Position numbers and translations under genes: made by a program
Assembly (NCBI GenBank): GCA_001600415.1
Contig: BCJX01000004.1
Span: 1,759,064-1,823,063, forward strand
Direction: 5' to 3'
Length of the DNA: 64,000 nt
Source of the DNA: Pascua guehoae
Taxonomy: Eukaryota; Basidiomycota; Tremellomycetes; Trichosporonales; Trichosporonaceae
Part shown: piece by piece, positions 46,082-58,117 of the stretch
How the letters are laid out: every line of letters begins with the position of its first letter
Position numbering within the stretch: position 1 is the first letter of the stretch
The notes under the pieces: model-generated
The model's database searches: none
Told to the model about the DNA's origin: nothing
The model's input: only the letters and a program-made list of their open reading frames with translations

Positions 46082-47916
46082 GTGTGCAACGCCCGGATTC
46101 TCGGGAATACGAACGCAATGACGACCAAAGGGGGGACACATCGTGAACGAGAGCAACGAGCTGGCGTAGAAGTATCTTTCGAGGGGAGGCCCACGGGCCG
46201 CAACTCTCGGCGAGGAGAGAGCAAGCGAACGCCACGGAAGGGCCTCGACTTGGGCTTCTCAGAGCTCCAAGCGGTGGTGCGAAGGAACGCAGGAACAAAA
46301 GAAAAGGCTATCGCCCCGATGCGGTGCCGTGCCGTATCTTCCTGGTCAACTGGATCTGCTCTCCTTGTCAAAGGCTGCGGGGATGGAGCATGGAGCGCAG
46401 TGGCGAACCGTGCGATGCCGGGAAGTGTCAGGGAGGGAGGTGACTTTGGCAGGTTCGAGGCAGGTGGGCGGTACTTGTATACTTGGCACGCACGGCTCTT
46501 CGGGCTCTGCGGCGGCCGAGTGAGCATCATCATGCTGCGAAGCTTGATGACACAAGGACGCCCTCTGTGAGAATGGCACAAGTACAAAGTAGTGTGAACA
46601 TTGTGTATTTGTTCACCTACTCCACTCGGCGCTGTACGAGGTCACACATCACGATGACCTCTGTCGTGGGGCTGGTGGGGCTAGCCCAGGACCAGTCGGA
46701 ACGGGCGGGGCGTCTGGCGTTGGGAGCGCGTGTGTGTGTACACCCACAAGCTGTGCATGGGGCGCGGCGCCACTGCTATTCACAATACACCCGTTCTCCA
46801 TGGGATTGCACAAAGGTGACCATAATTGGAGCGGGGACTGTGAGCAGTGAGTCGGTGCGAAGGGGGTGGCGATGCAAGAGTAACAGAGCAACGTTTGACT
46901 GGCAAACGGCGGCAATTGGCCTGGTCCTAACGGTGAGGTGGTACCAACTCGTTCCGCGGATCAGCGGATAATTGGCGGAAATACGTTTATTCTTGAGGCA
47001 TGAAACGTGGCACACACCCTGGGGAAGAAAAAGTCTAGACCACCACTTCGGCATTGATAACGGGTGGGTGGCGGTGCTGATCATGTTTCGGGCTCATGCG
47101 ACCAATGCCTATTTGCTGTTTGCTGTGCGTCGTTCGGGAGGGTATCACCTTGCACCGCGATTGGGTTAGCAGAGCATCAGCGCGGCAAGGATATGGACAG
47201 TCCCTTGCAGTTGCATGCCGTGGCGAACACCGCCTTGTTCACACATGCCACTCTTGCCAAGAGTTGCGTTCTGTTATTACACACCGCTTCCTGCGGCGGC
47301 AGGGGAACTCTGACACTTGCCCGCTTGCGCACGTTTGAGCCAAAACTCTGACAGGACAGCTCTTGCTTGCAATAGAGACTGTTGGCATGGAAGCCTTCTG
47401 CGTTGCTTCTCCATACGATATCAGCGACACAGTATCAGGCTCAAAGAAGAGCCTCCCACGAGATTGGGCCGTCTCACCATGCTGTCTTGTCACGAAGGAC
47501 GAAACACTCTCCCCTCCTAGTTTCTGTTTTGTGGACACGTTCTGGGCCCCCAGGCCGCCTTGCCCCTTGAAACCAGTCCACTCGATGTCACATGAGAAAT
47601 TTGTGTGGCTTCAGAGTTGGATATGGCCGGCCCCACTTGCGCGCCACTCACCCAGTGGGCATGCACAGGTGGGCATGTGATGTGCGTGTCTGTGACTTAG
47701 CCCTGGCATGCCTGGCAGGAGACAAGTATGCTGACCTATAAGGATAAGGACAGGTTCGGCAATTCGGCTGGAGCGTTGCGCAATGGCATTGTTGTGCAGG
47801 GTGCAGCTGTTGACATCGTTGAAGCCTTGAAAGAGGGAAGGTGCCCGAACTGTATTCCAAGCTTGCAGGGCACGCTTATAAACAGTCGAATCGCAGTGAA
47901 AATCGTGTATCAGTTG
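46082..47916. other. 1.8-kb intergenic region; no gene seen
   Basis: Promoter side of the bestrophin-like gene. No splice-supported frame and no tandem repeats of note. A plus-strand 170-residue frame at 46058-46570 overlaps the start of the bestrophin-like gene antisense and is not supported. Confidence 0.55.
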
Positions 47917-48013
47917 GGCAAGATGTCCGAGTGGTTAAGGAGATTGACTTGAATTTTCGAATTCAAATCATCAATTGGCGTAAGCCGCGTAGGTTCGAAC
48001 CCTGCTCTTGTCG
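47917..48013 (+). tRNA. tRNA-Ser(TGA) with a 16-nt intron
   Basis: Acceptor GGCAAGA pairs with TCTTGTC (G-U at position 2), discriminator G. The anticodon stem ATTGA/TCAAT encloses CTTGAA, giving anticodon TGA at 47950-47952. The nucleotides after position 37 (47954-47969, TTTTCGAATTCAAATC) are an intron at the canonical 37/38 site. A long variable arm (TGGCGTAAGCC) and T arm (GTAGG, TTCGAAC, CCTGC) complete a serine tRNA. Confidence 0.93.
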
Positions 48014-48019
48014 ATACAC

Positions 48020-48025
48020 TTTTTT
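48020..48025 (+). terminator. Pol III terminator of tRNA-Ser(TGA)
   Basis: T6 starting 7 nt after the tRNA 3' end. Confidence 0.85.
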
Positions 48026-49189
48026 GTCCCTTTTGGTCCTCAACGTTTTGCATCGTCGTTCTCGGCCCTGTGTCGTGCTTCCGATCTCCTCGTCGAATTT
48101 GGACTCGCACTGGGAGCGAAATCTCTGTTCACCTCACACCAATGTCCCTTCATGTAGTGCAATAGCCTTCGCCTTGCGTCCTGTAGCTGGTTCATCTGCC
48201 CTTGGTAAATATTTTGCGTTTAATTCAATACTCGCCTGCGGTGAATAGTCCCGGATAGACAGGCTGAATGTGATGCACGAGTCAGTGTGGGATCATGTGT
48301 GAATAGCTGTTCTTGGAAGCGACACGCAGAACGGGGTGACGGGATGGCTTCGTTCCCAACGGGCAAGGGATTGCAAGTGGTCAATAGTTAATTATGACTA
48401 TCAAGACGCTCGTCGTGATAGCGTACAGCTGATTTGCACCCCGGTTGACTAGAGTGAATGCTGGCGGACATCCCTGAGATGCAGGAGACATACAGGGAAT
48501 GCGATAAGGCCTCGGGGCTGCCAGAATATCAATGAAACTAATAATCGGTGGTTGTCAATATTGCAACCGCACTGAGCTCTTAGGAGGTACCAAACAGCCT
48601 CGAGGCAAGCGGAGCGACAGTGACTGAGCAAGCTTAGGATATGTGGACCCATGCCCGTCCTCCATTGGCCACCTTTTGTGGAGTATGATGCGTTTTGATG
48701 AACCATGATGATCGTGGTTGCACCAACATGAGCTTCAACGTGACGGCCGAGCGGGGAAATGCGCATGCTCGTCTGTTTTTCGACCATGGAATGCCAGAAA
48801 ACGTACCCATCGCACGTGTATTGATCGTGATGTCCATTACTGTGGGCTTTGCAACTGCATACTGCCTCGCATTTCTCATCCCACCACCAGTTATGAAGTG
48901 CCACTTCCGTCACTGACAGGGTGCAATGACGTATTGTCGGTAGAAGGATCGGCGGTCAACAACCTTCGCGACAAATTCACGAATGCTCACCTTCCTCACT
49001 TTCCTCACCTTCCTCACCTTCCTCACCTTCCTCACCTTCCTCACCTTCCTTACTTTTGCGCAGCCTTCCTCTGCACCTAGCTCGATACCTTGCTCGTCCC
49101 GTTTCCCCCTTCCCAGATGCATCTCTATCCTACTTACTCTTCTCTCTTCTCATTTCATCATCCCCATCCACAGAGTGATTCACCTCGTC
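48026..49189. other. 1.2-kb intergenic region with a CTTCCTCAC array
   Basis: No gene seen before 49190. A 9-bp array at 48991-49054 lies in the leader/promoter of the next gene and is in frame with it. Confidence 0.6.
48991..49054 (+). repeat. 9-bp tandem repeat CTTCCTCAC, about 7 copies
   Basis: Seven near-identical 9-bp units on the sense strand of the gene at 49190. In the frame of that gene they would encode (LTF)n, reachable from an ATG at 48983. Confidence 0.95.
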
Positions 49190-51640
49190 ATGGTGGTGGT
49201 CCCCCGTACTCGTCGCTCCCTCAACGCCAAGTACGACGGCCTCCTCCGCCGAGCTCGCGTCCGTGAGCCATTGCTGAACAAACGATCCACCGATAACAAG
49301 CGACGCGACAAGCGCGAAGCGGAGCGTCAAGAGCTCTTTGAGAATCTCGGCCTCAAAGACGATCCCGGCGCCGGCCTCGTGAACAAGGGCGACACCAGCA
49401 TCCTTGCCGTATCTTCTTCCAAGTCATTGCTCTCCCGCGACAAAGACACACGCTCAGGTCGCCCGCGACGTGTCCAAGATGGTCTCGTGAGTGACAAAGA
49501 GCCTGGGCGTGTCAGCAATAGTGCACGGGCAGCATGTATACTTGCTCACGGCTGACGTGCAGCGCGCCCAGCGAACTCGCCCTCGCCCCTCGCAACCGTC
49601 ACCGCCTCCACAGTGGCTCGTTGACATCATGTGCCCCCCTCAAGAAGACCCAACGCCCACACCATCACCCACTCCTCCTCCCGCCCCGGCCGCTTCCGGG
49701 GGTCTGCACAACGCGTCTTCTGCACACCCCACTATGCCTGCCTCGGCACCGTACTTGGCCTTTACAACGGCAGACGGACGTCCCGTGCATATCCCGCTCG
49801 CTGAGGCCCTTCCTTACCTTACCGGTGCACACACCCCTGCTCACCTTCCTCCCACACGTCCCCCCGAGCAAGCACAGAACGGCTACATGGCTCACAATCC
49901 CGGGTACGGGCCACCTCTTGGCGGCCACCCCCACGCGACAGGGCACTATATGCACCCCGCGATGCAAGGGATGCCGCTCGCCGCAGTCCCCGGTCCTCTG
50001 ACGCACCACCATCCATACCTCAGACCAGGGCCAGGCTATGGCTATGGCTATGACCGCGCACTGGCGACCCAGGACCCAGGACTTGCCGAGTATGCTCGTC
50101 ATGCTGATCCCAACCGCAATGCTTCGTTCGTTCCGGCCGCATTCCCGCGTCAAGGCCCATCCCTTGGCGGTGTGTATCTGCCTCATTCCTTCCAGCCACC
50201 TCACCCACCACACGTTGCTGGCAGATACCCGCAAGAAGGCCACAAGCGAGACTATGCCCCCTCGGACAGCTCCGGCTCGCCAGCAATCGACTACGCCCCA
50301 CTCCCGGGTCTGCGCGAGCAACACACACCAACACCGGGAGGACCGGTTCGTTCCGCTCAGCTGAGCGCTGGTCCATCCTCGAAGCCGGTGGTCAAAAAGC
50401 AGCGGCGCGATGTGTTTATTGACGACGACACGGAACCAGAGATGGGTAACATCAACGCATACTACCAGCGGGAACAACGCACCAAGACACACCAGGACGG
50501 CAGCGTCCACAGCAACCAAGCACGCAACCCTGTGGGGTCCCTCCATCCGCTTAGCCACCCGCACAACGCATACGAGTACCGCTCAGACTCATCTCAGGAC
50601 GGGTCGTACGGCAGCGACTCTGACTGGTCGGACATTGAGAACCGTGCGGAGGCGAACACGGGTGCGTGCCGCGCACGGGCGCGTGGACACCCTCAAACCG
50701 TTCATGGGCACCAAAACGATCTCAAGCACCCTCACCATCACTCTGCAGCACCGATCGCACCAGCGTCATCAGCGCGGCCCGCTTCCACGCCAGGCCCACA
50801 GGCAGCCGGTGTTGGCCCTCCGACTCCTCCACACTGCACCCCAGACGCTCGCCCATCGGCTGTTGCTTCGTTACTCAATCCCACTTCCGGCCAGAAGCGT
50901 CATGAGACCCGCGGGCAGCGTACCGTCAAGATGCTTGAGAAGGCGGCGAGTCAACTAGAGCCCCACACTCGTGGGACCAACAAGCCCATCCATGTAGACG
51001 AGGACCAGTTCAGCGCCGACCTGAGTGCTGTCCGGATCGAGGTAAGTTTATCGGCTTTGGACGTTAGTCAAGGGCTGACAAGGAGGACGGGGCGGCCGAC
51101 AACGATCACAACGAGCACGACGGGCTCGACGAGCACCCCCGGGGTTCGGCCCATGGCAGTCCCCCGCCGTCGCCGCCGTCGCCACCGACTGCTGAGTCGC
51201 GGCACATCCCCGGCGCCAAGATGCAGCGTGCGACCGAGCGCGCATGGGCGACCCTCGCAGCCATGCAGCCGGTATCTGTCGGCGAGCCGATGCCTGCGTC
51301 GACCCCGGCACCGCCCTCGCCTGCCCTCGGACCCGTCGACGCTGACGCCGACGACGACGAGGAGGAAGAGCAAGAAGACGCAGAGTCGATCGGACAGTTT
51401 AGCGACGAGACGCCACCGCACCTCCAGGAGCACGCGCAGCTGCACGCGCACGCGCACCACGAGCAGTTTGAGGATCCGACCCACCTCGCGCTCAGCGACG
51501 GCGAATCGACCATTGCCGACGATGACGGGTCGCTTGAGCTCGCCACCCAGCCGAAGACGCCGGTCATCAAGCGCGTTCGTTTCGATCTCGACGACGACGA
51601 GGACGGGTGCGGGTTTAGGATCTGGCGCGATGGGTACTAG
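49190..51640 (+). CDS. Pro/His-rich protein with basic N terminus and acidic C terminus, unrecognised (3 exons)
   Basis: Exons 49190-49486, 49563-51041 and 51083-51640 give 777 residues. Introns of 76 and 41 nt each have a CTGAC branch site 5-7 nt before the acceptor. The first 50 residues are strongly basic (RRSLNAKYDGLLRRARVREP, then NKRRDKREAERQELF), bZIP-basic-like in composition but without a leucine zipper that I can see. The middle is Pro/His/Tyr/Gly-rich (disordered). There is a basic/acidic switch, KKQRRDVFIDDDTEPE, with a probable nuclear signal. A conserved-looking segment is GQRTVKMLEKAASQLEP. The tail is very acidic (DADADDDEEEEQEDAESIG) and ends RVRFDLDDDEDGCGFRIW. It is likely nuclear, with no family assigned. 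An in-frame ATG at 48983 would add 69 hydrophobic residues. Confidence 0.8.
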
Positions 51641-52305
51641 GTGCGGCGTACGGGGGAGAGAAAGGAGGAGAAAACGTCGGCCATTGGGTAGGATGATGGC
51701 TCGGCATGTGTGGCACCAGAAAGACAGTGAAATGAGATGCGCGCAGGGTGGCTACGAATGTAGTCTTGTAGAATGAGATGGTGCATGTGTACTATGACTG
51801 AGTGCCAAGGAGCCACGGTTCAGCGGAGGAGACTCGGGCCAGATATACCCCGTTTACCACAAGCACCACGACCATCCAGATGGTGTTAACCTTTGTGCGT
51901 CTTCCGGAGGGGTCAGGTTTCACGAGGCAGACGGTCAGCTTTGTGAACAGTGGCCAAGATTAGTGATGTGAGACAATACGGGGAAAGTTTGCAGTGACTG
52001 GAGCATCTAGATGCCAGCCGGCGCCCGCGCCACAGGTGTACAGAATGGTCTCGAACGTGGCAGGCCCCCACAGCCGAATATAGAGTAGAGTCTAGTGGTG
52101 TTACCACCAGAGATGCCGGACAGAGAAGGTGTGCATAGAAAGAACGAGGATAATAAATGAGCGACGGGCGCTTGGAACCTGCCGCTGCGCTACAACGAAA
52201 CTACAGAAAGCCCCTGTGCGCGCGACTCTAGTGGATGTACGCGTGCGGGGCCATTATTCGACCTGTATAGAGGAAGCCTTTACGATTTCAAACCACAACA
52301 AACAC
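51641..52305. other. 665-bp convergent 3' region; nothing seen
   Basis: It lies between the 3' ends of two convergent genes. AATAAA occurs on the plus strand at 52152-52157 (within GATAATAAATG), but it is too far from the plus-strand stop to assign. No RNA gene or repeat recognised. Confidence 0.6.
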
Positions 52306-54118
52306 TTAGATGGCAAACTGGTCGATGTTGGCGACGAGGTACTGCTCGGAATCCTCACGGAAGTTGTCGGTCATGGAGGTAAAGAAGGATGCGTAGAAGC
52401 GGATGAGCTTGCGGTTCTGTGCGTCCCACTGGGGCCAGTTGTCGCTGACCTTTGTCTTTGTGCCCGAGCTGGCGGTGCCGCCCGAGTAGTTGTTGGGGTC
52501 GAGGTTGTAGACAAAGTTTGTGTAGTAGTTCTGAATATTCTTGCTGGCATAGTTGGGGAGGATGCCAAAGAAGACCTGGATGAGGTCGGATGCGTGGAAG
52601 GTGCCGAGGATGGGGGTGCCATAGTCGTAGCTAGCAATGTACGACCAGGCGGGGACAGCGGGGTTTACAGTCTTTGCGCCAGTGAGGAAGATGCGACGAG
52701 TGAGGGTGAATGCAATGTCGCCGAGGATGGCAGCGAGGCGCTTGAAGCCCGGGTAAATTTCGTTGAGGAGGCCGGTGCCGAAGGGGGAGCCGTCGATGAG
52801 CGAGGCGGGGTACGTGTTGACAAATCCAGTGACGAGCTCTGGGCTGGCGCGGTGGAAGAAGAGGTTGCCGAGGTAGTCTGCGAGCTTTGCCGTGGTCGAC
52901 GTCGTGTTGGACTGGAAGAGGGAGAAGAGGGTTCCCTCGTCCTCCTGGTCGCCAATGATCATGGGGACCGCGGCGTACTTGCGGGCCAGGAGAAGCTTGT
53001 CGGCGCTGTCGGTGAGGTACGTGCCGTCGGGGCGGGGCAGGTACGAGAGGGCAATCGAGTTGTAAGAGAGGATACCGGGGAGAGAGTTGGAGGCGCGGAG
53101 GAAGTCGTCGTACGGCAGCTCGCGCAGGCAGTTGAGCGTGTCGGCCGATCCGCCGCAGCCGGCCACCGACACGACGCGGTCGTAGACGGCCTGGGCCTTT
53201 GCAGAGTCGACGGGCTCGGCGGGGATGATTGAGCCAGAGTTCATAATGGCGCCACGGAACAGGGGCTTGCCCTTGTACGTGTTGTCGCCGTCGTAGAGGG
53301 ACATTTGGTTGTAGACCGAGATGGATCCCGCCGACTCGCCCCAGATGGTCACCTTGGACGGGTCGCCGCCAAACGCCGCAATATTGTCGGCGACCCACTC
53401 GAGACCCATGCGCTGGTCCAGGTGGCCCAGGTTGGCCGCGCCGGCCGCCTTGACCTCCTTGCCCGGCATAAAGCCAAAGCCTGCCACGCGGTAGTTTACA
53501 GCGACAAAGATAAACGGCTTGCCGTTCTTGGCCGCGTTGGAGACGAGGCCCGCTCCGTCGTACATGGCGCTCCAGCCGAGCTGTGCGTCAGGTCAGTACA
53601 ATAACATCACACCAGGTGACGACCCTGCCTACCTCAAAGCCACCGCCAAAGATCCAGAAGAGGACGGGCAGGTTGTCGCCCGCCTTTGTGCCCTTGGGGC
53701 GCGACACGTCAATGGTGAGGCAGTCCTCGGAGATCCTGAGCGCCTTCTTAAAGAACGACGTCTTGGACACGGTAGTCATGACCTGGGACAAAAAGTCGCT
53801 CGACGATGCATCCGCCACCATCTGCGGGCACGCGGGCGCCGGCGCCGTCGCGTCAAAGTTGACCAGCGGCGTGTCGTGCCTCACCGGTGGGCGAAGGCGG
53901 TTGTTGCCCGCCGGCGACTTTGCATACGGGATACCAGCAAAGTTTTCCGTGCCCAGCAGCGTCTGGATGCCGACGACGCTGCCGGCCGGGATCGTCTCGG
54001 TGACTGTGACAGCGCGCTCTTCGAGCCCCGACGACGCCGACTCGACAGTCGTCACGGGGGCCGGCGAAGCCAGCGCCGACCCCAAGAGCGAGGCGAGTAG
54101 CGCAAACGTGATCTTCAT
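52306..54118 (-). CDS. secreted lipase/esterase, Candida rugosa lipase-like (type B carboxylesterase)
   Basis: Exons 54118-53633 and 53580-52306 (52-nt intron, donor GTAGGC) give 586 residues. It is an alpha/beta-hydrolase predicted to hydrolyse triacylglycerols or other esters outside the cell. Residues 1-18 are a signal peptide (MKITFALLASLLGSALAS). The oxyanion-hole sequence is FWIFGGGFELGW, the GGGX class typical of C. rugosa and Geotrichum lipases; the intron falls right after GGGFE. The catalytic triad is assigned as Ser245 (WGESAGSIS), Glu377 (GDQEDEGT) and His491 (LGTFHASD). Cys residues at the family disulfide positions are present (CLTIDV, CGGSADTLNC). The length fits the family. 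The C terminus has no GPI signal that I can see. It stands alone, with no lipid-metabolism neighbours, so substrate preference is open. Confidence 0.93.
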
Positions 54119-56038
54119 GGTGTGTGCTGGGGGGGTTGTAAAGGAATGACAGGGGTGATGGGGCCACCAAGGTATCGGCGACCACAATTGTTATATACTG
54201 CAGGTGTGCGTTTACGCGTGCTTTGCAAACGTCGGCTAGATGAAACGTCCACCCGGAGTGCGTCTCGCCTCGTCGTTGCTGAACGATCACAATCATTTGT
54301 TGTCGACCGATGCTCGCTGCGCGCGCTTAACCTGGCCACTTGGCTGGTCCCCCGCACCCCCCGCCCCCGCAAGGGTCGGCCTGGCGTCAGACTGTGAGCT
54401 GTGAGCAAGAGGTGACGACCACCAACGTCCGTCGGCTAGGACATCCCGATCATGTCGCGTGCATGCTGCAGCACCAGGCCAATGGAGGAGAGTATAGTTG
54501 AGAGTGGAAGACCCGATGAAACACTTCGCCAAGAGAACTCTCCACTGCCCACCTGACCCATGCACCCACGACCCACGACCCACTGCTTTGGAAACCAAGC
54601 TGGTCCATAGGATGCGTCGTTCCCCCACACGGGCCCTTGTGAGTGGACATGTGGAGATTGTGCTCGGATCGCCAAACACCCCTTGCTCATGGCCCATGCA
54701 AGCCATGCAAGCCATGCAAGACGCCGCGCTCGCCCATGAAGCCCATGCAGCATCAAGACGCCGCCACGCCGCCCGTCTGGAACCAAACAACAACGTAAAC
54801 CCCCGCATCCCGGCCGATATTCCCCAGATCGGGCCGGCAAACACGCCCAGAATCAGTTTCGCCCCAGAAACCACAGCAGCGTGAGGACCGGGTATCTGCC
54901 CAGTCGCGTCTTACCCCACACTGGGGCTGCGGCACACGCTCAACATACATACAGCATGGCACCCGCCGACACGCTCTGGAGTCACCGTGCGCCACCGCCA
55001 CGCACGCCACGCCCCGCAGAGTACGCAGAGCACACCGGCTCCCGTGCCGCGCCAATAGGACGCGGTGCGCGGATGATACGCGTCGCTCGTCGCGGAATGG
55101 ACACATGTGCCGTTGGATGCCGTTGCTGCAAAAGCCCATGAGCGGGCGTCCGAAATGTCCGGAGGGTTCGGTGCGGGGCCGGCCGCCGGAGGTCCCGTGC
55201 GGGGTCCGGGGTCTCCTCACTCTAGCGATATCAAGCCAAGCGAGGAGGGCCGGGTGTGGTGTTGCTCCAGGTCTTGGTCGTTGTTGGCACCTTGTGGTGA
55301 ACAGAAGTTGTGTCAGATGCCATCTACATGTACTTCTGAATTCTGAATTCTGAATTCTCAGCGCCAACCTTCGACCAGTCTGAAACTACATTGCGAACAT
55401 GGCTTTAGGCTCAACCGAGGAGTCAGAGTAGAGTTGAGTTCAATTCACTCCCCGTCCGTCCACAGCATCGCTACCAAGAGTGCGCACATGTGCTGGTGTT
55501 GGGACGGCAATCAATCACCGAGCAGTTATCCCAGTCCCGTGAATCTGGCGTCAACAAAGTGGCTGTCAACTGGGGGTTGGGACCACTCGCACCCATCGAG
55601 GTCCGCAGATGCGGAACTGGACCGGGAAACCCGATCGTCGTCGCCTTTCCCCACGTCAAAGTGCACGACCGGGCGAGGCCTACCCGAAGCACAACACCAC
55701 AGGCCACTCGCCTCCACAGCACAGTCACCGCCAGCTGCTAGCTGCTTTGTATCTTTTGGCGTCTTTGCCGCGTTTGTGCCGATGGCGCGTGGGCGCGTGA
55801 TCGATCGTCGACGCTGTGGCTTGTGGCCCCACGCGCGTCCAGCCGCCACATGCGCCACATCATCTTTTGCCGTGTGGGGTGGGTGCCAAGGTCGGGTTTG
55901 GGTGAGTGTGTGCGTGTGTGGGCGTGTTTTGGGGTGATATGACATAAGTGGCGGGAATGTGCCCCGCATACCCCGACGGTGTGGACTGTGGGACACCGCG
56001 GCGACGCTATATGTCTCTTGTTCTCGTCCATCATCGTG
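54119..56038. other. 1.9-kb intergenic region; no gene seen
   Basis: Promoter side of the lipase gene. It holds short repeats (AAGCCATGC at 54692-54719; GAATTCT at 55337-55358). No splice-supported coding frame. Confidence 0.55.
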
Positions 56039-56144
56039 GCCCGCTTTGTGTAGTGGTTATCATATGTCTTTCCTATCCAAGAGGTTCGTCTAGAGCTCCC
56101 GGATCGCGAGGACAAGGTCGCCGGTTCGATCCCGGCAGTGGGTT
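56039..56144 (+). tRNA. tRNA-Arg(CCT) with a 33-nt intron
   Basis: Acceptor GCCCGCT pairs with AGTGGGT (two G-U pairs), discriminator T. The D arm is GTGTAGTGGTTATCAT. The anticodon stem TGTCT/GGACA encloses TTCCTA, giving anticodon CCT (56072-56074, reading AGG). The intron is 56076-56108 at the canonical 37/38 site. Variable loop AGGTC and a perfect T arm (GCCGG, TTCGATC, CCGGC) follow. The identity depends on the intron placement; the T discriminator is unusual. Confidence 0.82.
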
Positions 56145-56147
56145 CGC

Positions 56148-56152
56148 TTTTT
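56148..56152 (+). terminator. Pol III terminator of tRNA-Arg(CCT)
   Basis: T5 starting 4 nt after the tRNA 3' end. Confidence 0.8.
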
Positions 56153-58117
56153 GCATGCAGTGGCAGAACTTGATGGGGGCCCAGTGAACTCGGTGCCAAA
56201 AGTACTATTGCTGCTGTAGAGACACATGGCCCATTGCAGAGGCATGACAAGGAGCCCGATTGATCATACTCGAATTATTCGGTACTACCGAGGTCTAACA
56301 GTTTATTTGCCAGTATTTGCCTTTATTATTTTTCTCAGCAATGCCGGTCTCAACATTGAGAGTGTCAAGCGCGCTCCCGGTACAGTACTACTCGGTGAGC
56401 TTTGTTGTTGCAGTGTGGATGCGAGAGCCAGTTTAGTCAGCACGCCCGCGGCCAACTCGTTTCGCTCCACGCACGCGTATGACGTGCGGTGCTTCCAGGC
56501 TAACCCCACCAGCGGTCTGGTCGGGCACCTTGGCTCAACTGTCACTTACCCAGCGACCGTGACACCGCGACGTCTGCAGTCGTCGATACAAACTCCAGGT
56601 TATTAATGCCAGTCTCTGTTAAAAGTGGTCAGAGTTCTCATTGGGGGTCCAAGGTCATGAATACACACGCGGCGCCGACGGGGGCGGCTGGGTAACGAAC
56701 AGTCGAGCAAGGCGCCACATTGCTACGCCGCGGTGCCGCGGTCGCTGAGGAACTGATAATTGACAAGGCTCCTCCTTGCTATGCCATTGTAATGGGCGGG
56801 ATGCTAAAATCTCCAGCAGCAACAGTAATGATGGCATCTGGGTCCACCTGGCCCCCGTCAATTTCCGTCACTACAACAAAAATCCGCCCGCCAAGCGCGT
56901 GTTCTGCAGCTCGTCGTCCTACAATTCACACACACACATACTTCAAAAACAAGACCAACAACACCTCCAACGGCGAACCCACTACCGGGATCAAACGGCG
57001 CCCGTCCAACGTTTTCCCTCGATGTGTGAATCTAGACTACGACCAGCGCAGGGCAATGCCGAGGGAGCAAAAGGGGAGGTTGTGTCGACGTGCCAAAAGG
57101 AAAGGTTCTAGCAATGGCGTGCACGCGAGCACGTGGAGACCAGTGATGACCACGGCATGACGCGAACGGGAATCCACTGGACGGCTTTTTGTCTCGTTGC
57201 ATTGTAACTTGAGACTGTCGGGGGGGGGGGGGGGGCAGCATGTTCAAACAATAGACAACAGACGAATATCCAAGAGACATGCTCGGGGCCGAGAATGGCT
57301 GTTGGATTCTGCGGTCATCGACGCCGACACGGCTGACGGTCGACATGTTGCACAGCTCCCCTTGGTTCGGCTGGCCCGCCCACATGTTGACATGTCGTCG
57401 TGCTCGCTGTCCAGCGAACGATGTCTTTGGCTGTTGCCGCAAGCGATTCCTCGACGAGTGATTGCAGAGGTAAGGTCGCTGCACCCAAACCAAAGAGACA
57501 ACGTTATCGCAAGCGCTCACACGTGATGACCGCCACGCTCAACATCGGCATGCTCGGTATGATTTGCGTTACTGCCGCCCGCTTAACAGATTGCCATCAT
57601 GCCCGACATGGCGCGTAGGAAGGGAATGGCGCTTCGGAACGCCACCGTGACTCCCATCGGGGTCCCCAGACGGCCAGACCGGCCGTCTAACCGGTTAGCC
57701 ACAGTAGCAGAAGTTCACGAACCAAGAGAAGCATCGCCACATCATCGAAGGAACCCCGTCAACATCGTCACAAGACCCACGACCGAGTCAGTGCCGTGTC
57801 ACACCCCACACTCTGCACGTGCGTGGTAAACTCGTATCAATGACCCCAATGGCCCCGATGCACCGAGTGTACGGTTCCCCGCATCGATAGCCGGTCCAAA
57901 ATGAGCAGCCGGATCAGAGTCGGTGCTTCCGATGACATCTACGCAAGGCTATTTAGTAACACGTCACGATAGCTTTGGAGGGACAACGGGTCCCTCTCAT
58001 GGACAGAGGAAAAGGCGAATCAGGAGAAGGGTATGTGTATCAGTCGTCAACTACTGTACCCACGGCAGCCGCGCTAGCGTGGGCCATTTTTAAAAAAACC
58101 TGGCAGGCGTGGCCCGC
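56153..58117. other. 2.0-kb intergenic region; no gene seen
   Basis: It contains a G16 run (57220-57235) and nothing else recognisable. Open frames up to about 160 codons overlap on both strands without splice support. Confidence 0.55.

Noticed and set aside
52129..53232. 367-residue plus-strand frame
   Set aside because: Exactly antisense to the lipase exon 2. Its Val/Gly/Glu-rich composition is what the reverse frame of G/C-ending codons gives.
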